Part shown: piece after piece, positions 1 through 6,873 of the stretch
Layout of the letters: the number at the start of each line of letters is the position of its first letter
Position numbering within the stretch: position 1 is the stretch's first letter
Assembly (NCBI RefSeq): GCF_003482105.1
Contig: NZ_QULM01000001.1
Location: 744,001-808,000 of the forward strand
Length of the DNA: 64,000 bases
Source: Coprococcus sp. OM04-5BH
GTDB lineage: Bacteria; Bacillota; Clostridia; Lachnospirales; Lachnospiraceae
Reading direction: 5' to 3'
Position numbers and translations under genes: made by a program
The notes under the pieces: generated by a model
Seen by the model: only the letters and a program-made list of their open reading frames with translations
The model's database searches: none
Told to the model about the DNA's origin: nothing

Positions 1-150
1 AAAGCCGCTGCCGCCGCAGGAGCAGCCTTCATAGTAGGCATATACGGAGACTCTGACGAGAACCTCTTAAAAAATACCTGCCTCTGCGACCTGCTTATCC
101 ACGACTACGTAGATCAACCAAAGCTAAGAACCATATTTTCAAAAAAATAA
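1..150 (+). CDS. C-terminal end of a HAD-like phosphatase (partial)
   Basis: The window opens inside an open frame that runs for 49 codons to a TAA. The visible tail has an Ala/Gly-rich helix leading into a strand (AGAAFIVGIYGDSDE), then a run of Leu and a DLLIHDY segment. This order resembles the last strand and helix of HAD phosphatases such as the phosphoglycolate phosphatase group, where an AG-x-x-x-I-G-V turn precedes a D-x-x-I motif. The catalytic aspartates would lie upstream, outside the window, so substrate and activity cannot be judged. The family call rests on this short tail only. Confidence 0.45.
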   Translation, partial: KAAAAAGAAFIVGIYGDSDENLLKNTCLCDLLIHDYVDQPKLRTIFSKK

Positions 151-185
151 ATCTAACTGAGCTATAGGACAGAACGAGTTGATAA

Positions 186-238
186 AAACCGCCTTCACCC
201 ATTATAAATAAAGGACTGAAGACGGTTTAATCTTTTTT
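186..238 (+). terminator. Probable intrinsic terminator of the first gene
   Basis: AAACCGCCTTC at 186-196 pairs with GAAGACGGTTT at 218-228 with one mismatch, followed by TCTTTTTT. The loop is long (21 nt), which lowers confidence. Confidence 0.5.
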
Positions 239-369
239 GAAAGAATTTTAAAGGCAGACAAAATATGGCTGTTAATTCTGAATAGTATTATATATCTGAC
301 AATTAAATTGATTTTCAAACTATAGTTATCTAAATTACTATGATCAAAAATTTCTTGGAAAAAATAAGA

Positions 370-542
370 CACAATGATATACATTAAAACCATTGTGAGC
401 ACTTCGTTACGAGGTTTACTCTGGTTGTCAGCACAAAGCCCATGTCTGAGCGTATGTAAATACGCGAGTTTGGGCGACTGCTGACTAATAGACGAGTAAA
501 CCGAGTAGAAGGCGCAAACAGGTTTTATATGTATATCATGTG
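370..542. repeat. Large nested palindrome (MITE-like or structured RNA)
   Basis: This gap between the HAD-like gene and the symporter (151-613) holds no gene but does hold a rod-like inverted repeat. From outside in: 370-391 pairs with 521-542 with two small bulges; GGTTTACTC (413-421) with GAGTAAACC (494-502); GTCAGCA (427-433) with TGCTGAC (479-485); GCCCA (438-442) with TGGGC (471-475); GCGTAT (450-455) with ATACGC (460-465) around a GTAA loop. Arms this extended suggest either a small non-autonomous mobile element or a structured RNA of about 170 nt. I cannot tell which from one copy. Confidence 0.6.
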
Positions 543-613
543 CCTACTTAATCATCCGTAAATTTATCCAATGAACTTCCGGGAAACCAATAAAGTTCCA
601 ATATCCGGATTGC

Positions 614-2041
614 TTAATTCTTCAAAAACTGTCCCTGCTTCTTCCTGTCAACATAGCTCTTAACCTCAGCCACAACAACACCATTTAACGCAAACAGTGC
701 AATGATATTTGGCAGAGCCATAAGACCATTGAAGATATCAGCGATAGTCCATACAGCCTTAACAGTCATGTAAGGTCCGATGAAGATACATGCAATGTAT
801 AACCAACGATAAAACTTAACAACCTTCATCTTACCATTTGTAAGGTACTCAAGACACTTCTCACTGTAATAATCCCAACCAAGCATAGTTGTGAATGCGA
901 AGAATACAAGACATACCATAAGTAATAATGAAGCAACAACTGATGGGAATGGAAGACATGTCTGGAATGCATGTGTAGTAACGGCAACACCCTCAAGACC
1001 TATATTCCATGATCCGGCGATAACAATAGTAAGACCCGTAAGAGTACATATAACGATAGTGTCGATGAATGTACCGAGCATTGATACAAGACCCTGCTCA
1101 ACAGGTTCATTTGACTTTGCTGCGGCAGCAGCTATAGGAGCACTACCGAGACCAGCCTCATTTGAGAAGATACCACGGGCAATACCCTTCTGCATGGCAA
1201 CTATGATGGCACCAAGAGTACCGCCGGCAGCAGCCTTAAGACCGAATGCACCTTCGATGATTTCTTTGAAAGCTCCCGGTACCTTATCGATATTGAATAT
1301 TATTACAAGTAATGCAGTTATAACATAGAGGATAGCCATGAAAGGAACTACAACCTGGGCAACATTTGTAATTCTCTTAAGTCCACCGATGATAACAAGA
1401 CCTACACATATGGTAAGGATGATACCTGAGATAACGATAGTCCATGAATACTCAATGCCAAATAATTTGAAAGCCACATGTTTTGTGTCCGGATCAAAGA
1501 AGTTCTTAACGGCACTTGAGATACCATTTACCTGGGTGAATGTACCGATACTGAAGAGACCTACACATACTCCGAAGAAGGCAAATATCTTCGCAAGCCA
1601 TTTCCAGTTCTTACCCATACCATTTTCAATATAGTAGAAAGGACCACCTACAACATGACCGTCTTCAGCAATAGTTCTGTACTTTACAGCCAGCATACAC
1701 TCTGAGAACTTTGTTGCTGTTCCGAAGAGTGCTGCGATCCACATCCAGAAAAGGGCTCCCGGCCCACCTGTAACAATAGCGGTGGCAACACCTACGATAT
1801 TACCTGTTCCGATGGTTGCAGAAAGGGCTGTACATAAAGCACCAAAGCTGCTGATCTCTCCGTGACCATCCTGCTCCACCTTGGCGAACATGAGCTTGAA
1901 GCCCTTGCCAAGCTTTGTAACCTGAATTCCCTTAAGACGGATTGTAAGGAAGATACCGGCTGCAAGGATCAATACTATAAGCGGTACACCCCAGACAAAA
2001 TCATTGATCTTTCCGAGAACTGTGTTGATATTTTCTAACAT
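614..2041 (-). CDS. Alanine/glycine:cation symporter (AGCS family)
   Basis: A 475-residue integral membrane protein of the AGCS family, which imports alanine or glycine with Na+ or H+. The family signature is visible at residues 92-107 (GGPGALFWMWIAALFG), preceded by SATIGTGNIVGVA at 74-86. Many hydrophobic helices follow, and the C-terminus is short and basic. The start at 2041 is chosen because an AGGAGGAGAG ribosome binding site lies just upstream (about 2047-2056) and the family N-terminus (MLENINTVLGKINDFVWG) begins there. The longer open frame up to 2218 adds 59 residues unlike the family. It is monocistronic and divergent from dnaX. Substrate preference is not readable from the sequence. 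Confidence 0.93.
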   Translation of the reverse strand: MLENINTVLGKINDFVWGVPLIVLILAAGIFLTIRLKGIQVTKLGKGFKLMFAKVEQDGHGEISSFGALCTALSATIGTGNIVGVATAIVTGGPGALFWMWIAALFGTATKFSECMLAVKYRTIAEDGHVVGGPFYYIENGMGKNWKWLAKIFAFFGVCVGLFSIGTFTQVNGISSAVKNFFDPDTKHVAFKLFGIEYSWTIVISGIILTICVGLVIIGGLKRITNVAQVVVPFMAILYVITALLVIIFNIDKVPGAFKEIIEGAFGLKAAAGGTLGAIIVAMQKGIARGIFSNEAGLGSAPIAAAAAKSNEPVEQGLVSMLGTFIDTIVICTLTGLTIVIAGSWNIGLEGVAVTTHAFQTCLPFPSVVASLLLMVCLVFFAFTTMLGWDYYSEKCLEYLTNGKMKVVKFYRWLYIACIFIGPYMTVKAVWTIADIFNGLMALPNIIALFALNGVVVAEVKSYVDRKKQGQFLKN

Positions 2042-2201
2042 TTTTTCTCTCCTCCTGTATTTTTTTGTTGGAAAATGTCTTAAAACAGGAAAAATATTAG
2101 TCTCTAATGTCAACGAACCTAACATTTTTGTGATAAATAAATTCCCATGTTGGATTATAAAGTAAAAAGCACAATAATACAAGGAAATTAATGGGATTTC
2201 A

Positions 2202-2230
2202 TTGATTAGAACCGACATTTAAAGTATAAT
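2202..2230 (+). promoter_or_regulatory. Sigma-A-type promoter for dnaX
   Basis: TTGATT (2202-2207) and TATAAT (2225-2230) are separated by 17 nt and point toward dnaX, whose start codon lies about 70 nt downstream. Confidence 0.7.
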
Positions 2231-2301
2231 TGGAGTAGTGCCGTTGCAGATTATACAGTGAGGGGCAATGACATTTATGTAATGTTTGGAGGAAGATAGA
2301 T

Positions 2302-3963
2302 ATGTCGTACATGGCATTGTACAGAAAATGGAGACCTGGAGAATTTGACGAGGTAAAGGGTCAGGATCATATTGTAAGGACTCTCAAGAACCAGATAGTC
2401 AATGACAGGATAGGCCATGCATATTTGTTTTGCGGAACCAGAGGTACAGGTAAGACTACCATAGCCAAGCTGTATGCCAAGGCAGTGAACTGTGAGCACC
2501 CTGTGGACGGAAGTCCTTGTAATGAGTGTGCAAGCTGTAAGGCAATAGCCGCAGGAACAGCTATGAATGTCATAGAGATAGATGCAGCGTCCAACAACGG
2601 CGTTGATAATATCAGACAGATAAAGGAAGAGGTGCAGTATCCTCCGACAGAGGGAAAGTACAAGGTTTATATTATCGATGAGGTGCATATGCTTTCTATA
2701 GGAGCCTTCAATGCATTGCTTAAGACTCTTGAGGAGCCGCCATCATATGTAATATTCATTCTTGCTACAACAGAAGCCCACAAGATACCTATAACTATTT
2801 CATCCCGTTGTCAGAAATATGATTTCAGAAGGATTTCCGTTGATACCATTTCAGACAGACTCATGGATCTGCTGTCAAGGGAGAACATAGAGGCTGACAG
2901 AAAAGCCGTGGATTACATTGCTAAGGCAGCGGACGGCTCCATGCGAGATGGTCTCAGTATCCTGGATCAGTGTATATCCTTTAATCTGGGACAGAAACTT
3001 ACTTATGACAAGGTGCTTGAGACTGTAGGTGCAGTGGATATAGATATATTTGCCAAGCTGCTCCGATCCATAATCGATCTTGACGTATCGGCAGCCCTTG
3101 ATATAGTTGATGAGACTGTATGGCAGGGCAGGGAGCTGTCAAGATTTGTCAGTGATTTTACATGGTTTTTGAGAAATGTACTGCTCATAAAGGTTTCTGT
3201 GGATGGCGATAAGAAGTTAGACATGACCGCAGAGAACATTGCAAGAGTAGAAGAGCTGGCAGAGCAGATAGATGAGCAGACACTTATAAGGTATATCAAT
3301 ATATTTGCGGGGGCATCGGCAAATATTAAGAATGCCACCCAGAAAAGGGTTGTTTTAGAGCTTGCTGTCATAAAGCTGTGTAAGCCTGAGATGGAGACAA
3401 ATTACGACGCTCTTATAGACAGACTGAGGATCCTTGAGAAGAAGGTGGAATCAGGAGCGGTGCTTCCGGCAGATCTGGCAGAGGCATTGAAGAGCGGTAG
3501 CGTAGCAGTTGCTCCGGCAGGAGGAAATGGAGTGGATGCCCATGGCACAGCCGGAACATCAGGTACCGGAACCGGGACTTCGGGAAAGGAAAAGCTTGTG
3601 GACAGGATAAACAACCTGCCAGAGGCTGACAGATATGATCTTAAGCAGATAATAGATCTGTGGGATATGGTCCTTGATAAGCAGGGAAGACTCACTGCGG
3701 ATTTCCTGAGACAGGGAACTGTGGGACTTACCTCGGACAATAAGGGCTTAAGGATCACATTTTTCAAGAAGGATGAATACAGATCGGCTATCAGATACTT
3801 CACAGACAAGGATAAGGTGAAGGCGTTTAAGGAGAGGATAGCGGAGATCACAGGTCGTACATTTCCGGTGGAGTTTGTGGTGGTGGATGATAATCCGGAG
3901 ACAAGAAGAGAGACCGAGGAGAACGATCTTGGCAAGATCAATTTTGATATAGACATAATTTAA
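2302..3963 (+). CDS. dnaX: DNA polymerase III gamma/tau subunit
   Basis: Clamp-loader ATPase of the replicative polymerase, 553 residues. It has a Walker A loop GTRGTGKT (residues 45-52), four zinc-binding cysteines (64, 73, 76, 79), the DEVH Walker B (126-129) and the SRC sensor motif (168-170), followed by the clamp-loader lid and collar. Residues about 405-430 form a Gly/Thr/Ser-rich linker to a C-terminal tau-like domain. The strong motif GGAGG upstream and the N-terminus MSYMALYRKWRP fix the start. The next genes are ybaB and recR, the conserved dnaX-ybaB-recR recombination/replication cluster of Firmicutes. I saw no slippery heptamer for a short gamma form. Confidence 0.97.
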   Translation: MSYMALYRKWRPGEFDEVKGQDHIVRTLKNQIVNDRIGHAYLFCGTRGTGKTTIAKLYAKAVNCEHPVDGSPCNECASCKAIAAGTAMNVIEIDAASNNGVDNIRQIKEEVQYPPTEGKYKVYIIDEVHMLSIGAFNALLKTLEEPPSYVIFILATTEAHKIPITISSRCQKYDFRRISVDTISDRLMDLLSRENIEADRKAVDYIAKAADGSMRDGLSILDQCISFNLGQKLTYDKVLETVGAVDIDIFAKLLRSIIDLDVSAALDIVDETVWQGRELSRFVSDFTWFLRNVLLIKVSVDGDKKLDMTAENIARVEELAEQIDEQTLIRYINIFAGASANIKNATQKRVVLELAVIKLCKPEMETNYDALIDRLRILEKKVESGAVLPADLAEALKSGSVAVAPAGGNGVDAHGTAGTSGTGTGTSGKEKLVDRINNLPEADRYDLKQIIDLWDMVLDKQGRLTADFLRQGTVGLTSDNKGLRITFFKKDEYRSAIRYFTDKDKVKAFKERIAEITGRTFPVEFVVVDDNPETRRETEENDLGKINFDIDII

Positions 3964-4013
3964 TACAGATATAGACATATCCGGAGTATGGATATGGTCT
4001 GACATGGCTTGAT

Positions 4014-4073
4014 ATGGTGTCAGCTCATGCACAGATACATTTATGGTGATCTATGCCTGATACCAATAAAATA
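4014..4073 (+). promoter_or_regulatory. Hairpin leader ahead of ybaB
   Basis: In the dnaX-ybaB spacer, GGTGTCAG and CTGATACC can form an 8-bp stem (one G-U pair) that encloses a second helix, GCACAGAT with ATCTATGC (one mismatch). There is no T-run after it, so it is not a standard terminator. It may be an mRNA stability or processing element. Confidence 0.35.
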
Positions 4074-4108
4074 AATATTAAGGAATTTTCAAGGAGGAAT
4101 TAGAACAA

Positions 4109-4459
4109 ATGGCTAAGAGAGGCGGATTTGGCGCAGGTATGATGCCTGGAAATATGAACAATCTTATGAAGCAGGCCCAGAGAATGCAGAAGCAGATGGA
4201 GGAGACCACAAAGGAGCTTGAGGATAAGGTTTATGAGTCATCGGTAGGTGGCGGAGTTGTAACAGCTAAGGTTTCAGGAAGAAAGGAGCTTCTTGAGATC
4301 AAGATCGATCCTGAGGCTGTTGATCCTGATGATGTTGAGACTCTTGAGGATCTGGTTATCTCAGCGGTAAATGAAGCACTGAGACAGCAGGATAAGGATT
4401 ACAATGACAGCATGGCTAAGATTTCAGGCGGCGTAGGACTGGGAGGATTACCTTTCTAA
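4109..4459 (+). CDS. ybaB: YbaB/EbfC nucleoid-associated protein
   Basis: A 116-residue DNA-binding protein of the YbaB/EbfC family, thought to bind the nucleoid and assist recombination with RecR. The family pattern is clear: a Met/Gln-rich helix ([17 protein letters not shown]), a central strand region with [11 protein letters not shown], and a C-terminal helix ending in a Gly-rich tail. AGGAGG precedes the ATG. Its TAA overlaps the ATG of recR by one base, indicating translational coupling. Confidence 0.95.
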   Translation: MAKRGGFGAGMMPGNMNNLMKQAQRMQKQMEETTKELEDKVYESSVGGGVVTAKVSGRKELLEIKIDPEAVDPDDVETLEDLVISAVNEALRQQDKDYNDSMAKISGGVGLGGLPF

Positions 4460-5055
4460 TGAATATATATGGTGGAGAAGTAAATAAGCTTATATCAGAG
4501 CTTTCACATCTGCCGGGAGTTGGATCCAAGACTGCCCAGAGACTGGCATTTCATATTATAAGTATGCCGGAGGAGAGGGCGGAGGCTCTGGCGTCAGCCA
4601 TAGTCAATGCCAAGAAGAAGATAAAATACTGTTCCTGCTGTTATACCATAACAGACAGCGACCTGTGTCCTATATGCAGAGCACCGGGAAGAAACCACAG
4701 GATAATAATGGTGGTGGAGACGCCGAGGGATATGGCGGCATATGAAAGGACAGGACAGTATGATGGTATATATCATGTGCTTCACGGAGTTATCAACCCT
4801 GCCCTTGGTATCGGCCCAGGAGACATAAAGATTGCAGAACTCATGAAGAGACTGCAGGGGGATGTTGATGAGCTGATCATAGCTACGGGTTCAGGTCCGG
4901 AAGGGGAGGCAACCGCCATGTACATATCCAAATTGGTGAAGCCGGCAGGCATTAAGGTAAGTCGTATAGCCAGCGGTGTTCCTGTAGGTGGAGATCTGGA
5001 ATGTATAGATGAGGTTACTTTACTCCGGGCACTTGAAGGAAGAGTATATCTATAG
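4459..5055 (+). CDS. recR: Recombination mediator RecR
   Basis: RecR, 198 residues, works with RecF/RecO to load RecA at gaps. The helix-hairpin-helix [13 protein letters not shown] is at 18-30, a zinc finger with Cys58, Cys61, Cys70 and Cys73 follows, then a Toprim domain starting at VVETPRD (85-91). Length matches the family. The ATG overlaps the ybaB stop codon, so the two are probably coupled. Confidence 0.97.
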   Translation: MNIYGGEVNKLISELSHLPGVGSKTAQRLAFHIISMPEERAEALASAIVNAKKKIKYCSCCYTITDSDLCPICRAPGRNHRIIMVVETPRDMAAYERTGQYDGIYHVLHGVINPALGIGPGDIKIAELMKRLQGDVDELIIATGSGPEGEATAMYISKLVKPAGIKVSRIASGVPVGGDLECIDEVTLLRALEGRVYL

Positions 5056-5083
5056 AATAAAAAGAGAGAAAGAGGTGTTTTGA

Positions 5084-6160
5084 ATGTTAAGAGTTGGATT
5101 TTTAACAAGTGGCGGAGATTGTCAGGCACTTAATGCAACTATGAGGGGTGTTGCCAAAGGACTTTATGAGTTATTTGACGAGGTAGAGATCTATGGTTTC
5201 CTTGAGGGCTACAAGGGTCTCATGAGAGAGAACTACATCAAGATGAAGCCGGTGGATTTCTCAGGTATCATCACAAAGGGTGGCACTATCCTTGGAAGCT
5301 CAAGACAGCCATTCAAATTAATGGGGGAGCCTACAGAGGACGGTATTGATAAGGTAAAGGCAATGAAGGCTACCTACAAGAAGCTTAAGCTTGACTGTCT
5401 CTGTGTCCTTGGTGGAAATGGTTCCCAGAAGACAGCTAATCTTTTAAGCGAGGAAGGTCTTAATGTCATCGGTCTTCCGAAGACCATAGACAATGATCTG
5501 TGGGGAACAGATATGACATTTGGTTTCCAGAGTGCAGTAGATGTGGCAACCCAGACCATTGACTGTATCCACACAACCGCAGCATCTCATAACAGAATAT
5601 TCATAGTAGAGGTTATGGGACATAAGGTAGGCTGGATCACTCTTCACGCAGGTATTGCAGGTGGTGCTGATGTTATCCTTATTCCTGAGATACCTTACGA
5701 TATCGAGAAGGTATATGAGGCCATAGACAAGAGAACAAAGAATAAGAAGGGCTTCACTATCCTTGCAGTGGCAGAGGGAGCAATATCCAAGGAGGTTGCA
5801 GAACTGCCTAAGAAGAAGCGTAAGGAAGCTGTAGCTAATTCACCTTATCCATCTGTTGCTTACGAGTTGGCGGACAAGCTCAAGGCATTTACAGATCAGG
5901 ATATCAGAATAGCAATCCCGGGACATACCCAGAGAGGTGGAAGCCCGGACGCTTACGACAGAGTCATCTCTTCAAGATTTGGTGCAAAGGCTGCACAGCT
6001 CATCAAGGAGAAGGATTATGGCAAGCTTGTTGTATACAAGGGCAATCAGGTTACAGCCATTCCTCTTTCAGAATCAGCAGGCAAGTTAAAGTACGTTTCA
6101 CCGGATGATGATATAATTGCAGAGGCAAGAACCTTAGGCATTTCATTTGGAGATAAGTAG
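5084..6160 (+). CDS. 6-phosphofructokinase, group III-like
   Basis: A 358-residue phosphofructokinase (fructose 6-phosphate to fructose 1,6-bisphosphate). The phosphoryl-donor loop GGDCQALNA is at 10-18 and the catalytic loop PKTIDNDLWGTD holds the base Asp136; GHTQRGGSP gives the sugar-phosphate site. At the two positions that discriminate donors in the family, it has Gly113 (ATP-like, E. coli 104) and Lys133 (PPi-like, E. coli 124), a combination known from group III enzymes. The residue matching the Mg2+-binding Asp103 of E. coli is Asn112 (GGNGS). Donor identity therefore cannot be assigned as ATP or PPi. A good ribosome binding site (AGAGGTG) precedes the ATG 28 nt after recR. Confidence 0.93.
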   Translation: MLRVGFLTSGGDCQALNATMRGVAKGLYELFDEVEIYGFLEGYKGLMRENYIKMKPVDFSGIITKGGTILGSSRQPFKLMGEPTEDGIDKVKAMKATYKKLKLDCLCVLGGNGSQKTANLLSEEGLNVIGLPKTIDNDLWGTDMTFGFQSAVDVATQTIDCIHTTAASHNRIFIVEVMGHKVGWITLHAGIAGGADVILIPEIPYDIEKVYEAIDKRTKNKKGFTILAVAEGAISKEVAELPKKKRKEAVANSPYPSVAYELADKLKAFTDQDIRIAIPGHTQRGGSPDAYDRVISSRFGAKAAQLIKEKDYGKLVVYKGNQVTAIPLSESAGKLKYVSPDDDIIAEARTLGISFGDK

Positions 6161-6180
6161 TATAAGAATATTTCACATGG

Positions 6181-6227
6181 ATCTCCCTATTTGCATATAT
6201 AGATAATAAAGGTGCAGATAGGGAGAT
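6181..6227 (+). promoter_or_regulatory. Hairpin covering the ribosome binding site of the next gene
   Basis: ATCTCCCTATTTGCA (6181-6195) pairs with TGCAGATAGGGAGAT (6213-6227): 15 bp with a single G-U pair. The GGGAG at 6221-6225 in the right arm is the ribosome binding site of the ATG at 6232. No T-run follows, so translational control or mRNA end protection fits better than termination. Confidence 0.6.
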
Positions 6228-6231
6228 TTGT

Positions 6232-6873
6232 ATGAGCGAAGAATTTAAGTATTTGTCCTTTGAATCCCAAAACAGTGAGATTAAGGACTTGATAAATAGT
6301 GGAAATATATATAAGATGAGACAGGGGCTGTCGGGACTTCTGCTTCCGGCGGGGATTGATGACGGACTCCTTGAAAATGAAAGGGACAGAAAGTACCTTA
6401 AGGAGCTGTATCCCCAGAGGATAAGTGAGATAAACGGATATATCGAGGACGAATGTGACAAGCTGGAGTATGAGGGAAGTCCGATGTTCGCTGAGTATCC
6501 TGACAGGGAAGTGGTGCGGGGCATAGCCAGGGACATCTACAATAAGCTTGATGTAGATGATGACGATTGGGCATACTCAGATGGAGAAATGTCACAGTCT
6601 GAGAGCATGGCGGATTCCGGTACAGATGTTTCTGTCGATATGGCGTCCGGTCCCGATTACGATATGGAGGCATCTGCCTCATGGCACCATGGCAGAAATC
6701 CGGGGTATCCGGGTGGTTATCCAAGATATCCGGAGCACAATGATCCCCCGTATGTAAGAAGACGCAGAGGCTGTGTTGACTGTCCTTTAAGACAGATAAT
6801 AGAGGCACTTTTGTGTAACGAATTTTATTGCAGACGTGAAAGATATAGAAACAGGAGAAGAAGGTTTTACTAA
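6232..6873 (+). CDS. Unrecognised protein with Cys/Arg-rich C-terminus
   Basis: A 213-residue protein I do not recognise. The N-terminal half is acidic and helical with no signal peptide. Residues about 115-165 are low complexity, rich in Asp, Ser, Met and then Gly/Pro/Tyr (HHGRNPGYPGGYPRYPEH). The C-terminus has a C-x-x-C pair and two more cysteines (RGCVDCPLRQ, LCNEFYC) followed by an Arg-rich tail, which suggests a small metal-binding or nucleic-acid-binding patch. Its stop codon directly abuts the TTG start of the next gene, so the two are probably translated together. Its ribosome binding site lies within a 15-bp hairpin. Confidence 0.75.
   Translation: MSEEFKYLSFESQNSEIKDLINSGNIYKMRQGLSGLLLPAGIDDGLLENERDRKYLKELYPQRISEINGYIEDECDKLEYEGSPMFAEYPDREVVRGIARDIYNKLDVDDDDWAYSDGEMSQSESMADSGTDVSVDMASGPDYDMEASASWHHGRNPGYPGGYPRYPEHNDPPYVRRRRGCVDCPLRQIIEALLCNEFYCRRERYRNRRRRFY

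Noticed and set aside
891..1634. Two long ORFs on the plus strand inside the symporter gene
   Set aside because: They read antisense to a clear AGCS gene, have no ribosome binding site or family resemblance, and follow from its codon bias.
2231..2301. Possible signal recognition particle RNA before dnaX
   Set aside because: The spacer is too short and lacks the conserved GGUCAGGUCCGGAAGGAAGCAG loop region; only a promoter and a normal leader are present.
3570..3610. Programmed frameshift site for a short dnaX product
   Set aside because: No A-AAA-AAG or similar slippery heptamer is present near the Gly/Thr linker.
3402..3956. Minus-strand ORF inside dnaX
   Set aside because: It is an antisense shadow: Ser/Leu-rich, no ribosome binding site, no known fold.
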